Below, piece after piece: positions 1-9,314 of a stretch of 64,000 bases of DNA (position 1 is the first letter of the stretch; each line of letters starts with the position of its first letter). The notes under the pieces were generated by a model. It was not told the origin of the DNA and searched no databases. It was given only the letters and a program-made list of their open reading frames with translations. Source of the DNA: an uncultured Paracoccaceae bacterium. Lineage in GTDB: Bacteria > Pseudomonadota > Alphaproteobacteria > Rhodobacterales > Rhodobacteraceae. Both the position numbers and the translations under genes were made by a program. The DNA lies in assembly GCA_947498645.1 (NCBI GenBank), contig CANMKS010000001.1:620001-684000 (forward strand). The letters run 5' to 3'.

Positions 1-1707
1 GAGCTAAGTGCGGCCCGCCGCGAAAGCCGTGGGCTGTACTGGATCGTCGCAGTCTTCAGCTTTTTTGTGAACCTGCTGATGCTGACCGGCCCGTTGTATA
101 TGCTTAATGTCTACGACCGGGTGCTCAGTTCGCGGTCGTTTGAGACGCTGATCGCACTCTCGGTGCTTGTGGCCTTCCTTTATGGAATGATGGGTATCCT
201 TGATTTCGTGCGCGGCCGGGTGATGGGCCGGGTGGGTGCCCGGTTTCAGGCGCGGCTTGACCGGCGGGTGTTTGCTGCGGTGCTCAAGGCCACCACACTG
301 AATCGCGCGCCACGACAGGCCGCCACCGGCCTGCGCGATCTGGAGGCAGTGCAACGGTTGCTCACCTCGCCTGCGCTGATGGCCTTGTTCGATCTGCCTT
401 GGGTGCCGCTGTTCTTCTTTGGCATTTTCATCTTTCACCCGCTGATGGGTATGTTGGCGATCAGCGGTGCTGCGGTGCTGGTCGTTGTGGCGCTCTTGAA
501 CCAATGGTCGACGCGCAAGCCGATTGAAGCGGCGAATGCGGCCAGTTTTGCCTCTGAACGCCTTGGCGCGCACATCCGTGATGAAAGCGAGATGGTGCAT
601 TCGCTGGGCATGCGCGAGGCCGCCTTTGACCGCTGGCAAGTGGCGCGCGGGCAATCGCTGGATACCAGTATTGCGGCCGCCGATGCCTCTGGCACATTCA
701 CCGCGCTGACCAAATCATTCCGACTGTTCCTGCAATCGGCCATGCTGGGCGTTGGGGCCTATCTGGTGTTGATCAATGAGCTGTCGCCGGGTGCGATGAT
801 CGCGGGCTCCATCCTGCTGGGTCGCGCGCTGGCCCCGCTTGAACAGCTTGTTGGCCAATGGGGCATGTTCCAGCGCGCCCGCGAAGGGTGGGGCAATCTG
901 GCGGTGCTACTGGGGCAAATCCCGGTTGATGCACAGCGGACCGCACTGCCCAAACCACGGGCCCATCTGCTGGCCGATCAGGTCACGGTTGTTCCGCCCG
1001 GTGAACAGCAAGCCGCGTTGCGGATGATCAGTTTTGAGGTCAAGCCCGGTCAGGCAGTCGGTGTCATTGGCACCTCTGGCGCTGGCAAATCGACTTTGGC
1101 GCGGGTACTGACCGGCGTATGGCAACCAGCGGGCGGCAAGGTCCGGTTGGATGGCGCGGCGCTGGACCAATACGACCCAGATGTCCTGGGTCAGCACGTG
1201 GGCTATCTGCCCCAGCGCGTGCAGCTGTTTGACGGCACCATCAAGGAAAACATCGCCCGCATGAGCATGCAACCTGATGATGCCGCCGTTGTTGCAGCGG
1301 CCAAGGCGGCCGCCGCGCATCAGATGATTTTGAAACTGCCCGATGGCTATGACACGCGTGTCTCTGCCAGCAGTGGCCGTTTGTCGGGTGGGCAAATCCA
1401 ACGGATCGGGCTGGCCCGCGCGCTTTATGGTGACCCGGTTGTGGTGGTACTGGATGAGCCGAATTCGAACCTTGATAACGAAGGCTCAGTCGCGCTGAAC
1501 ACTGCGATCCGTAACCTCAAGGCTGCGGACAAGATCGTCTTTATCATGGCCCACAGGCCATCGGCTATTCAGGAATGTGATTTGCTGCTGGCCATCGAAA
1601 ACGGCACCCGCCGCGCCTTTGGCCCCAAGGATGAGGTGCTGGCCGAAATCGTCAGGAACCATGATGATATCAAGCGCAGCACCGGCAAGGCCGGAGGCGT
1701 GTCATGA
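1..1707 (+). CDS. Type I secretion system ABC permease/ATPase (5' end outside window)
   Basis: This is the inner-membrane exporter of a type I secretion system (PrtD/HlyB-like), which energises one-step export through a HlyD adaptor and a TolC-like pore. The reading frame is open from base 1, so the start lies upstream. A hydrophobic transmembrane half (to about visible residue 280) is followed by an ATPase domain with Walker [10 protein letters not shown], signature LSGGQ, Walker [13 protein letters not shown] and H-loop His (MAHRPS). It lacks an N-terminal C39 peptidase in the visible part. The stop overlaps the start of the HlyD gene, indicating translational coupling. The secreted substrate is not in the window. 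The family call is secure; the substrate is unknown. Confidence 0.9.
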   Translation, partial: ELSAARRESRGLYWIVAVFSFFVNLLMLTGPLYMLNVYDRVLSSRSFETLIALSVLVAFLYGMMGILDFVRGRVMGRVGARFQARLDRRVFAAVLKATTLNRAPRQAATGLRDLEAVQRLLTSPALMALFDLPWVPLFFFGIFIFHPLMGMLAISGAAVLVVVALLNQWSTRKPIEAANAASFASERLGAHIRDESEMVHSLGMREAAFDRWQVARGQSLDTSIAAADASGTFTALTKSFRLFLQSAMLGVGAYLVLINELSPGAMIAGSILLGRALAPLEQLVGQWGMFQRAREGWGNLAVLLGQIPVDAQRTALPKPRAHLLADQVTVVPPGEQQAALRMISFEVKPGQAVGVIGTSGAGKSTLARVLTGVWQPAGGKVRLDGAALDQYDPDVLGQHVGYLPQRVQLFDGTIKENIARMSMQPDDAAVVAAAKAAAAHQMILKLPDGYDTRVSASSGRLSGGQIQRIGLARALYGDPVVVVLDEPNSNLDNEGSVALNTAIRNLKAADKIVFIMAHRPSAIQECDLLLAIENGTRRAFGPKDEVLAEIVRNHDDIKRSTGKAGGVS

Positions 1708-3005
1708 CCGATGAAACCAAACGTTGGTCTGCGACCCGGCACCTGACCATTGGCGCGCTTGCGCTGCTTGTTCTGGTGGGTGGCTTTGGCACCTGGGCCG
1801 TGCGTGCCCAGATCACCGGGGCAGTCATCACATCCGGCCAGATCGAGGTGGATCGCAATCGGCAGGTCGTGCAGCACCCTGACGGCGGCGTCGTTGAAGA
1901 AATCCTCGTGGATGAGGGTGACACGGTTGCAGCGGGCGATCTGCTGATCCGTCTTGATGCCTCTGTGCTGCAATCGGAACTGGCCATTGTCGAAGGGCAG
2001 CTGTTTGAAATCCTCGCGCGCCGGGCCCGGCTTGAAGCAGAGCGCGACGATGCCACCAGCCTGACTTTCAGCCCGATCCTGCTGGAAGTCGACAACGCTG
2101 ACGTGCAATCACTGATGGCGGGTCAAGAGCGGTTGTTTGCCGTGCGGGTCGAAACCAATGACCGCGCTGTCGAACAATTCACCCAGCAACGCGCCCAGAT
2201 TGCCAGCCAATTGTCCGGCATCACCGCCCAACAAGAGGCGTTGACCACCCAGCAAACGCTGATCGCACAGGAATTGGCCGACCAGCAAAGCCTGCTAGAG
2301 CGTGGTCTGGCACAGGCCAGCCGTGTCCTTGCCCTGCAACGGGAAGAGGCCAGTCTACTGGGCACCATGGGCGATCTGTCTGCACAGGTCGCACAGGCGG
2401 CCGAACGCATGACCGAGATTGATATTCAGATCCTTGCGCTGTCCTCGTCGCGCCGCGAAGAGGCGATCACCCAGCTGCGGGATCTACAGTTCAATGAATT
2501 GGAACTGTCGGAACAACGGCGCACACTGCGGCGCCGGCTTGACCGTCTGGACATTCGCGCCCCTGTGTCCGGCATTGTTTACGGCATGCAGGTCTTTGCC
2601 CCGCAATCGGTGATCCGCGCGGCAGACCCCGTGCTGTTCCTGATCCCGCAAGACCGCCCGCTGGTCATTGCAACGCAGGTACAGGTGATCGACGTTGACC
2701 AGATCTATGTCGGTCAGGATGTCACTTTGCGGTTTTCGGCTTTTGACCAGCGGCGCACGCCAGAGCTGACCGGCAAGGTCACATTGGTTTCTGCCGATGC
2801 ATTTCAGAACGAAAATTCCGGGATGTCATTCTATCGCGCCGAGGTGCAGCTGAACGCAGGCGAGATCGAACGCCTGCCCGCTGACATGACCTTGATCCCC
2901 GGCATGCCGGTCGAGGCCTTCGTGCGCACCGCCGACCGCAGCCCACTGGATTACCTGATCAAACCGCTGGCCGATTATTTCACCAAGGCCTTTCGCGAGT
3001 CCTGA
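1704..3005 (+). CDS. HlyD family type I secretion membrane fusion protein
   Basis: Periplasmic adaptor that links the ABC exporter encoded just upstream to an outer-membrane channel. The 433-residue protein has a short cytoplasmic start, one transmembrane helix at about residues 14-36, an N-terminal biotinyl/lipoyl-like half ([16 protein letters not shown]), a long Gln/Glu/Arg-rich coiled-coil region at about 130-270, the second lipoyl half ([11 protein letters not shown]) and a C-terminal beta-barrel region. Its length is usual for the family. The start ATG overlaps the exporter stop (ATGA). No outer-membrane TolC gene follows; the next gene (RidA) has its own ribosome binding site after a 54-base gap. 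Confidence 0.92.
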   Translation: MTDETKRWSATRHLTIGALALLVLVGGFGTWAVRAQITGAVITSGQIEVDRNRQVVQHPDGGVVEEILVDEGDTVAAGDLLIRLDASVLQSELAIVEGQLFEILARRARLEAERDDATSLTFSPILLEVDNADVQSLMAGQERLFAVRVETNDRAVEQFTQQRAQIASQLSGITAQQEALTTQQTLIAQELADQQSLLERGLAQASRVLALQREEASLLGTMGDLSAQVAQAAERMTEIDIQILALSSSRREEAITQLRDLQFNELELSEQRRTLRRRLDRLDIRAPVSGIVYGMQVFAPQSVIRAADPVLFLIPQDRPLVIATQVQVIDVDQIYVGQDVTLRFSAFDQRRTPELTGKVTLVSADAFQNENSGMSFYRAEVQLNAGEIERLPADMTLIPGMPVEAFVRTADRSPLDYLIKPLADYFTKAFRES

Positions 3006-3059
3006 TTGCACAGCCCCCCATTGCCCGCTAGCGTCGCGGCAAATGACAGGAGAATTGCA

Positions 3060-3521
3060 ATGAGCGTGATCGAAGACAAACTGGCCGAACTTGGCGTGAC
3101 ACTGCCGGATGCCCCCGCACCTGCCGCCAACTATGTACCTTATGTGATTGCGGGCGACATGGTCTACGTGTCGGGCCAAATCTCCGCCAATGCGGAGGGT
3201 ATGATCAAAGGTAAGCTGGGCGATGATATGGATGCCGAAGCGGGCGCCGCCGCTGCTCAGACCTGTGCCATCAGCCTTTTGGCGCAGCTGAAGGCTGCGT
3301 GTGGTGGCGACATCGACAAACTTGTGCGGGTCGTCAAGCTGGTAGGGTTTGTCAATTCCACAGCAGATTTCGGCGACCAACCAAAGGTCGTTAACGGGGC
3401 CTCCGATTTCATGGTGGCTGCACTGGGTGACAAGGGCCGTCATGCCCGTTCGGCTGTCAGTGCCGCGAGCCTGCCCTTTGGCGTGGCCGTCGAAATCGAA
3501 GGTATCTTTCAGATCAAATGA
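3060..3521 (+). CDS. RidA family protein (reactive imine/enamine deaminase)
   Basis: RidA/YjgF/YER057c proteins hydrolyse reactive enamine or imine intermediates such as 2-aminoacrylate released by PLP enzymes. This 153-residue protein belongs to the subgroup of about 150 residues that begins with a D-K-L-A-E-LG helix. Visible family features are YVSGQ near the N-terminus, the conserved Arg region GRHARSAV and the C-terminal stretch LPFGVAVEIEGIFQI. The ATG at 3060 was chosen because AGGAGA precedes it; an upstream TTG at 3006 would add 18 residues without family resemblance. It overlaps the next gene by four bases, so the two are probably co-transcribed. Confidence 0.9.
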   Translation: MSVIEDKLAELGVTLPDAPAPAANYVPYVIAGDMVYVSGQISANAEGMIKGKLGDDMDAEAGAAAAQTCAISLLAQLKAACGGDIDKLVRVVKLVGFVNSTADFGDQPKVVNGASDFMVAALGDKGRHARSAVSAASLPFGVAVEIEGIFQIK

Positions 3522-4270
3522 CCCTGCCCGCCAGTTTTTTCGACCGCCCGATCACCCACCGCGCCCTGCATGACCGCAAGGCGGGGCGGGTGGAGAACAG
3601 CATCAAATCCATCGAGGCTGCAATTGCCGCAGGCTATGGGATAGAAATGGATGTGCAGTTGAGCAGCGATGGGCACGCCATGGTTTTTCATGACGACGAC
3701 TTGGATCGTTTGACCAGCGAAAGCGGCCCTGTCCGCGCCCGCACACGGGCGGAACTGGAAGCCATCCCCTTGACCGATGATGGCGGCACTATTCCTGCTC
3801 TTGATACCGTGCTTGCGCTCGTCGCGGGGCAGGTTCCACTGCTGATCGAGATCAAGGATCAGGATGGCGAAATGGGCCCGGACGTCGGGCCGCTGGAACA
3901 GGCGACCTGTGCTGCATTGAAGGACTACAAAGGCGACGTTGCTCTGATGTCGTTCAACCCCCATGCCGTTGCCAAATGCGCGGAATATGCGCCGGGTATC
4001 CCCCGCGGCATCACCACATCCAGTTATGAAGCGATGTTCTGGCCTGAGGTTCCCGCCGCCACCCGCGACATCCTGCGCGATATCCCGGACTACACCCGCG
4101 TTGGTGCGTGTTTTATCAGCCATGAGGCCTCTGATCTGGATCGCCCGCGTGTGGCCGAACTCAAAGCGGGTGGCGCACATATCTTTACCTGGACCATCCG
4201 CTCGGCCAAGGCCGAAGCGGAGGCCCGCCGCATCGTCGATAATGTGACGTTTGAGGGGTATCTGGCTTGA
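3518..4270 (+). CDS. Glycerophosphodiester phosphodiesterase family protein
   Basis: Predicted cytoplasmic GDPD-type phosphodiesterase that hydrolyses glycerophosphodiesters to glycerol 3-phosphate and an alcohol. The 250-residue TIM-barrel shows the GDPD motifs in order: THRALHDR near residue 12, the EN pair (VENSIKSIEAA), EMDVQLSSDG and FHDDDLDRLT, with the metal-binding E-x-D and H-D residues present. A later segment (LLIEIKDQ) supplies the conserved E-x-K. It has no signal peptide, so it likely acts on internal phospholipid breakdown products. The start overlaps the ridA-like stop (ATGA). Confidence 0.88.
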   Translation: MTLPASFFDRPITHRALHDRKAGRVENSIKSIEAAIAAGYGIEMDVQLSSDGHAMVFHDDDLDRLTSESGPVRARTRAELEAIPLTDDGGTIPALDTVLALVAGQVPLLIEIKDQDGEMGPDVGPLEQATCAALKDYKGDVALMSFNPHAVAKCAEYAPGIPRGITTSSYEAMFWPEVPAATRDILRDIPDYTRVGACFISHEASDLDRPRVAELKAGGAHIFTWTIRSAKAEAEARRIVDNVTFEGYLA

Positions 4271-4301
4271 CGCCGCCCCTGGGGCACACAAGTTGCACGA
4301 T

Positions 4302-5486
4302 ATGAACGAGAGACCCATTGAGATCACCGTCCATCGCAGCATCAATGATATTGACGCTGGCGACTGGGATGCCTGCGCCTGCCCCGAGACGGCAGACGGC
4401 AGGCCCGTGGACCCCTTCACAACGTATCGGTTTCTCAAAGCACTCGAAGACAGCGGATCGGTCGGCCCCGGCAGTGGCTGGCAGCCGCAGTATCTGTCGG
4501 CGGTACAGGATGGCCAGATCATCGCCACCGCCCCGCTCTATGCCAAGGGGCACAGTCAGGGCGAATATATCTTTGATCACAACTGGGCGCATGCCTATGA
4601 AAATGCTGGCGGGCGCTACTACCCCAAACTGCAAATCGCAGTGCCGTTCACGCCCGCCACAGGGCGGCGGTTCCTGACCCGTCCGGGGTTTGAGGTGTTG
4701 GGCATGTCGGCATTGGTTCAGGGGGCCGTGCAACTGGCCGCACAGAATGAAATCTCGTCCCTGCACGCCACATTCTGTACTGAGGCCGAAGCACTGGCCG
4801 GCGCCGAAATGGGCCTGCTGACCCGGATCGGGCAACAGTTTCACTGGGTCAATGACGGCTATGCTGATTTTGACGCTTTCCTTGCCTCGCTTTCCAGCCG
4901 CAAGCGCAAAACGCTGCGTAAGGAACGGCGGCAAGCCAATGATTTTGGCGGAGAGATTGTGGAACTGACAGGTGATCAGATCACGCCCGAACAATGGGAT
5001 GCGTTCTGGGTCTTCTATCAGGACACTGGCAACCGCAAATGGGGCACACCTTATCTTACGCGCGATTTTTTCCATCGCGCGCATGAGACGTTGCGCGATG
5101 ACATGCTGATGGTGCTGGCACTACGCGATGGGCAGCCCGTGGCGGGGGCGCTGAACTTTATCGGACGCGAGACGTTGTACGGCCGCTATTGGGGCTGCAT
5201 TGAACATCATCCCTGCCTGCATTTTGAGGTCTGCTATTATCGCGCCATCGACTATGCCATCCGGCATGGAATGACACGGGTAGAGGCGGGCGCGCAGGGT
5301 GAACACAAGCTCGCGCGTGGTTATCTGCCGGTTGCCACCCATTCGCTGCATTGGTTTGGCGATGCGGGGTTCAAGGACGCCGTCGCGCGCTATCTGGACG
5401 CGGAACGCGATGCGGTGGATCATGAAATTGAAGTGCTCACCAGCTATGGGCCATTCCGCAAAACCGAAATGGAGGATCACCAATGA
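4302..5486 (+). CDS. GNAT/FemAB-like N-acyltransferase, COG3146 family
   Basis: Member of the COG3146 (Pfam FemAB_like, formerly DUF482) predicted N-acyltransferases, 394 residues, close to the usual length. The substrate is unknown. The family's C-terminal block is clear at about residues 300-345: [14 protein letters not shown], then [15 protein letters not shown] and HSLHW. A basic helix near 200 ([14 protein letters not shown]) is also typical. ATG 4302 was chosen over an upstream frame extension because it follows the GDPD stop closely and gives the family N-terminus. Its stop overlaps the next gene by four bases. Confidence 0.85.
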   Translation: MNERPIEITVHRSINDIDAGDWDACACPETADGRPVDPFTTYRFLKALEDSGSVGPGSGWQPQYLSAVQDGQIIATAPLYAKGHSQGEYIFDHNWAHAYENAGGRYYPKLQIAVPFTPATGRRFLTRPGFEVLGMSALVQGAVQLAAQNEISSLHATFCTEAEALAGAEMGLLTRIGQQFHWVNDGYADFDAFLASLSSRKRKTLRKERRQANDFGGEIVELTGDQITPEQWDAFWVFYQDTGNRKWGTPYLTRDFFHRAHETLRDDMLMVLALRDGQPVAGALNFIGRETLYGRYWGCIEHHPCLHFEVCYYRAIDYAIRHGMTRVEAGAQGEHKLARGYLPVATHSLHWFGDAGFKDAVARYLDAERDAVDHEIEVLTSYGPFRKTEMEDHQ

Positions 5487-5782
5487 CCGACAAATTGACC
5501 AAGGCTGAACGTGCCGAACAGATCGATCCGCTGCTGGCCAGCGGGTGGACGATGGTTGAGGGGCGCGATGCAATCCACAAGGTATTTGTGTTCAGGAATT
5601 TCGTAGACGCCTTTGGGTTCATGACCCGTGCGGCCATCTGGGCGGAAAAATGGAACCACCACCCCGAATGGTCCAACGTGTATAAAACGGTCGAAGTCAC
5701 CTTGACCACGCATGACGCAGATGGCCTAAGCGCGCTCGACGCCAAATTAGGCGCAAAACTGGACAAACTTGCCGGAGATTAA
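5483..5782 (+). CDS. phhB: 4a-hydroxytetrahydrobiopterin dehydratase (pterin-4a-carbinolamine dehydratase)
   Basis: Dehydrates 4a-hydroxytetrahydrobiopterin, regenerating the cofactor of aromatic amino acid hydroxylases. The 99-residue length is standard, and the active-site motif WNHHPEW is present, followed by the expected [14 protein letters not shown] strand. No phenylalanine hydroxylase is visible in the window, so its partner must be elsewhere, or the protein may serve a broader pterin role as in many alphaproteobacteria. The start overlaps the acyltransferase stop (ATGA), and the MscS gene begins immediately after. Confidence 0.93.
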   Translation: MTDKLTKAERAEQIDPLLASGWTMVEGRDAIHKVFVFRNFVDAFGFMTRAAIWAEKWNHHPEWSNVYKTVEVTLTTHDADGLSALDAKLGAKLDKLAGD

Positions 5783-5795
5783 ATTGGAAACATTG

Positions 5796-6644
5796 ATGAA
5801 TACCGTGATCTGGGACGGCAAAGCCCTTTCGGATCTTTTGACGATCGAATTTCTTGCATCGGCCGTAGGCAATGTGCTCGCCGCGATTGCGATCCTGTTT
5901 ATCGGCTTCATTATCGGGGGTTGGGTGCGCAGACGGCTTGTGGGGTTGGGCGGCAAGCACGCGCATCTTGACATTACGTTGTTCAACTTTCTGGGCAATA
6001 TCGCGCGCTATATCGTTGTCGGCTTTGCCTTCCTTTTTGTGCTCAACACATTCGGGGTCCAGACCACATCCTTCGTCGCTGTTATCGGTGCTGCCGGTCT
6101 GGCCATTGGCCTGGCCCTGCAAGGTACGCTGTCGAATGTCGCCGCTGGCGTGATGATCGTGTTCTTCCGCCCCATCAAAATAGGCGATTTTGTCGAGGTG
6201 AACGGCCAGATGGGCACTGTGAAAGATATCACGTTGAACTTCACCGAAATGGCATCGGTGAATAATGTGCAGATCATCATCCCCAACTCAGAGGTTTGGG
6301 GAAATACCATCGTCAACTATTCATCCTACGATACCCGCCGCGCAGAGTGGGAGTTTGGCGTGGGTTATGGGGCGAACCTGCAACTGGCTGAACAGACGAT
6401 CCGCAACACGATCATGGCCGACGCACGTTCCATGACCGACCCGGAACCATTTTTGCAGGTCAATAACCTCAACGCCAGCTCGGTCGATTTTCTGGTGCGG
6501 GTCTGGTGCAAAAGCAGCGATTACTTTGCCTATCAGGCCGATATGAAGCGGAAAGTGAAAGAGGCGCTGGATGCCGCAGGCGTGGATATCCCGTTCCCGA
6601 CGCGCACGATTGTTCACATGGGCGGGCAAGACGCCGCAGAGTAG
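5796..6644 (+). CDS. Small-conductance mechanosensitive channel, MscS family
   Basis: Inner-membrane channel that opens under membrane tension to release solutes on hypo-osmotic shock. The 282-residue protein has three transmembrane helices at about 20-45, 65-90 and 95-125. The pore helix and following beta domain read GLAIGLALQGTLSNVAAG, then FRPIKIGDFVEV, the MscS signature, and the C-terminus ends with the family-typical PFPTRTIVHM. ATG 5796 is preferred because a GGAAA stretch precedes it. TTG starts at 5769 or 5784, overlapping the dehydratase gene, are possible. A strong terminator lies directly downstream. Confidence 0.9.
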   Translation: MNTVIWDGKALSDLLTIEFLASAVGNVLAAIAILFIGFIIGGWVRRRLVGLGGKHAHLDITLFNFLGNIARYIVVGFAFLFVLNTFGVQTTSFVAVIGAAGLAIGLALQGTLSNVAAGVMIVFFRPIKIGDFVEVNGQMGTVKDITLNFTEMASVNNVQIIIPNSEVWGNTIVNYSSYDTRRAEWEFGVGYGANLQLAEQTIRNTIMADARSMTDPEPFLQVNNLNASSVDFLVRVWCKSSDYFAYQADMKRKVKEALDAAGVDIPFPTRTIVHMGGQDAAE

Positions 6645-6645
6645 C

Positions 6646-6675
6646 AAAAGGGCGGTCGTCGCGACCGCCCTTTTT
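6646..6675. terminator. Bidirectional rho-independent terminator
   Basis: A perfect 12-bp stem with the left arm at 6647-6658 (AAAGGGCGGTCG), a 3-base loop and the right arm at 6662-6673 is followed by a T run on the plus strand. The minus strand also ends in a T-rich tail. It lies between the convergent MscS and peroxiredoxin genes and can serve both. Confidence 0.9.
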
Positions 6676-6677
6676 CA

Positions 6678-7169
6678 TCAGCCCATCGCGTCCAGCAATG
6701 TCTCGCCGGCTGAGATTTCGCACTCACCGGGGTTGGCTTCGGCGTTCAGAATGCTGACCACACCATTGTCGACCAGCATGGAGTAGCGCTTGGACCGGTT
6801 CACGAAACCCACGGGTGCAGCACTGAAAGCCATTCCGATGGCTTGGGTGAATGCGCTTTCGGCGTCGGCCAACATCGTGATCCCAGTCTGGGTCGCTTGC
6901 GTGCTTTCGCCCCAGGCCTTCATCACAAACGGATCGTTCACGGAGATGCAGATAATTTCATCCACACCTTTTTCCATGAACTGATCATAGGTGACCATGA
7001 AGCTGGGCACATGAGCGGTTGAACAGGTGCCGGTATAGGCCCCCGGCAAACCAAAGATCACGACCTTGCGGTCGGCCAGTTTGTCGGCCAGCACGATCTG
7101 TTCTGGCCCTTCGTCACCCATTTGCAGCAGTGTCGCATTTGGCAGCGTGTCGCCTGTCGTAATTGTCAT
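6678..7169 (-). CDS. Peroxiredoxin, Prx5/AhpE-like thiol peroxidase
   Basis: Cytoplasmic thiol peroxidase that reduces H2O2 or organic hydroperoxides. The 163-residue protein shows the peroxidatic motif P-x3-T-x2-C (PGAYTGTCS; catalytic Cys about residue 49) followed by HVPSF, as in the Prx5 subfamily. Further Cys residues near 75 and the C-terminus might act in resolution. The start at 7169 is supported by GAGGGG upstream; a longer in-frame ORF upstream has no family resemblance. It is transcribed divergently from a flavin-dependent reductase with an 88-base shared promoter region. Confidence 0.93.
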   Translation of the reverse strand: MTITTGDTLPNATLLQMGDEGPEQIVLADKLADRKVVIFGLPGAYTGTCSTAHVPSFMVTYDQFMEKGVDEIICISVNDPFVMKAWGESTQATQTGITMLADAESAFTQAIGMAFSAAPVGFVNRSKRYSMLVDNGVVSILNAEANPGECEISAGETLLDAMG

Positions 7170-7257
7170 ATTTCTTGCCCCTCTTCGCGTTGTGCCCTCG
7201 CAGGCTTCACATATAGAGTGAGGCGAAACAAGTGCCACCGGTCCAAAGGAAACCCTC

Positions 7258-8472
7258 ATGACCCATGTCATCGTTGTCGGAGCAGGCCAGGCTGGCGCGT
7301 CATTGGTTGCAAAGCTGCGCAGTGTCGGATTCACCGGCGACATTACGCTGATTGGTGCGGAAAAAGTGCCACCCTATCAGCGCCCGCCGCTGTCCAAAGC
7401 CTATCTGCTGGGTGAGATGGCCGAAGAACGCCTGTATCTGCGCCCTGCCGAATTCTACGACGATCAGAACATCCGCTTGCGTCTGGATACCCGCGTCACC
7501 GGCATCGACAGAGCGGCAAAGACGGTCACGCTCAGCGATGGCGAGGTACTTAACTACGACGAATTGGCGCTGACCACGGGCGCACATCCCCGCACCCTGC
7601 CCGCCGCAATCGGCGGTATGCTGGATGGCGTCTTTGCGGTGCGTGATCTGGCAGACGCAGATGCGATGGCGCCGGCCTTTGTTGCTGGCAATCGCGTGCT
7701 GATCATCGGCGGTGGCTACATTGGGTTAGAGGCGGCGGCTGTCGCCTCTAAACTGGACTTGGAGGTGACGCTGGTCGAGATGGCCGACCGTATTTTGCAG
7801 CGGGTCGCAGCGCCTGAGACCTCGCACTACTTCCGCGATCTGCATACCGCACACGGCGTGAAAATCCGCGAGGGTGTCGGCTTGGACCGTCTTTTGGGCG
7901 ACACCCATGTCACCGGTGCGCTGCTGACAGACGGCACTGAGATCGCCATCGATTTTGCGGTTGTGGGGGTGGGTATCACGCCCGCCACGATCCTTGCCGA
8001 AAGCGCCGGGATCGACGTTAGCAATGGGATCACCACCGACAGCCACGGGCGCACGTCTGATCCGCATGTCTGGGCGGCTGGCGACTGCGCGTCCTGCCTT
8101 TATCACGGCGGCACCATTCGCATCGAAAGCGTCGGCAACGCCATTGATCAGGCCGAAGCTGTGGCCGTAAATATCGCGGGTGGTGACAAGCCGTATCTGC
8201 CCAAACCATGGTTCTGGTCGGACCAATACGACTGCAAACTGCAAATTGCCGGGCTGAACATCGGCTACACACATGTTTACGTCCGCAAAGGCGACGCGCC
8301 GGGCGTGCAGTCCAACTGGTACTACAAAGGTGACACGCTACTGGCGGTCGACGCGATGAACGACCCACGCAACTACATGATCGGCAAACGCCTGATTGAG
8401 GCGGGACGTAGCCCGACACCGGCACAGATCACCGACCCTGCAACGGATATGAAAGCCTTGCTGCAACTGTGA
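7258..8472 (+). CDS. FAD-dependent NAD(P)H:ferredoxin/rubredoxin reductase family oxidoreductase
   Basis: Flavoprotein of the class that passes electrons from NAD(P)H to a small ferredoxin (rhodocoxin reductase/BphA4 type). The 404 residues contain an N-terminal FAD-binding GAGQAG, the RPPLSK motif near 40, the TGAHPR segment near 115, a second dinucleotide fold GGGYIGLEAAA near 152 for NAD(P)H, the WAAGD FAD-ribityl motif near 275 and a C-terminal reductase domain starting at FWSDQY. No ferredoxin or P450 gene adjoins it. A redox link with the divergent peroxiredoxin or the downstream CDGSH protein is conceivable but is only inference. Its stop overlaps the rsmD start. Confidence 0.88.
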   Translation: MTHVIVVGAGQAGASLVAKLRSVGFTGDITLIGAEKVPPYQRPPLSKAYLLGEMAEERLYLRPAEFYDDQNIRLRLDTRVTGIDRAAKTVTLSDGEVLNYDELALTTGAHPRTLPAAIGGMLDGVFAVRDLADADAMAPAFVAGNRVLIIGGGYIGLEAAAVASKLDLEVTLVEMADRILQRVAAPETSHYFRDLHTAHGVKIREGVGLDRLLGDTHVTGALLTDGTEIAIDFAVVGVGITPATILAESAGIDVSNGITTDSHGRTSDPHVWAAGDCASCLYHGGTIRIESVGNAIDQAEAVAVNIAGGDKPYLPKPWFWSDQYDCKLQIAGLNIGYTHVYVRKGDAPGVQSNWYYKGDTLLAVDAMNDPRNYMIGKRLIEAGRSPTPAQITDPATDMKALLQL

Positions 8473-9026
8473 GGATCATCGGCGGCACCCATCGTGGTAC
8501 GGCGCTGGCTGCGGTTGGCAAAGGCGACGCAGGCGCGCACCTGCGCCCCACAACCGACCGGGTGCGCGAAAGCCTGTTCAATGTGCTGCAAGGCGGGCGC
8601 TTTGGTGATCCGATCACCGGTGCCCAGGTGCTGGATCTGTTCGCAGGCACCGGCGCATTGGGGCTAGAGGCACTGTCGCGGGGGGCCGCACATGTCACCT
8701 TTGTCGATAGCGGGCGGGCAGCACAAAAGCTGATCCGCGAGAATATCACCAAGCTGCGCAGGCAGGCGGACACAACTCTGCTGGCGACGGATGCAGCACG
8801 CCTGCCTCAGGGCGCGGCCTGTGATCTGATTTTTCTTGATCCACCCTATAGGCAAGATCTTGGCGGCAAGGCGTTGGCGACGGCCCAAGCGGCGGGCTGG
8901 ATCAGCCCTGAGGCACTCATCGTCTGGGAAGAGGCTCAGGCACAGATCGCCCCGCGCGGCTTCACCAGTCTGGACCAAAGGCGGTATGGGGATACGTGGG
9001 TGACCTTCATGCGCGCGGACACCTGA
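8469..9026 (+). CDS. rsmD: 16S rRNA (guanine(966)-N(2))-methyltransferase
   Basis: Methylates G966 of 16S rRNA using S-adenosylmethionine. The 185-residue Rossmann-fold enzyme starts RIIGGTHRG, as is typical for RsmD. It has AdoMet motif I LDLFAGTGALGLEALSRGA near 58-76 and the catalytic motif IV LIFLDPPY near 120. The GTG start overlaps the stop of the reductase gene (GTGA). The length is normal for the family. Confidence 0.94.
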   Translation: MRIIGGTHRGTALAAVGKGDAGAHLRPTTDRVRESLFNVLQGGRFGDPITGAQVLDLFAGTGALGLEALSRGAAHVTFVDSGRAAQKLIRENITKLRRQADTTLLATDAARLPQGAACDLIFLDPPYRQDLGGKALATAQAAGWISPEALIVWEEAQAQIAPRGFTSLDQRRYGDTWVTFMRADT

Positions 9027-9062
9027 TTTGCGCGATGGCGCCCTGCGCGCTAGGCTCTGGCA

Positions 9063-9248
9063 ATGACAGACGCCACCGATTTCACAAGTATTCCACATGT
9101 GGTCAATGCTCCGCCACCCAGCATCCCGCTGCCTGCGCCCGTGCCTTTTGGCGCGCCAGTATTGATCAGCGACTGCGTGAACCCATTGGCGGGTGAAACG
9201 CTGCTGAGCCTGTTGTGGAAACGCATGTCGCGGAATGAAGATGCATGA
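9063..9248 (+). CDS. Small proline-rich hypothetical protein
   Basis: A 61-residue reading frame filling most of the 288-base space between rsmD and the CDGSH gene. It encodes a Pro-rich segment (APPPSIPLPAPVP, about residues 16-28) and a short amphipathic C-terminus (LLSLLWKRMSR). Codon third positions are GC-biased like the neighbours, which favours coding, but the ribosome binding site is weak and I recognise no family. An antisense frame over the same bases looks like a shadow. It may be spurious. Confidence 0.4.
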   Translation: MTDATDFTSIPHVVNAPPPSIPLPAPVPFGAPVLISDCVNPLAGETLLSLLWKRMSRNEDA

Positions 9249-9314
9249 CAGGCGACGCGCCGTGATGGTGTAACACGATCGCATAGGTAGCCACACCAAA
9301 GCAGGAGAGCCAAT

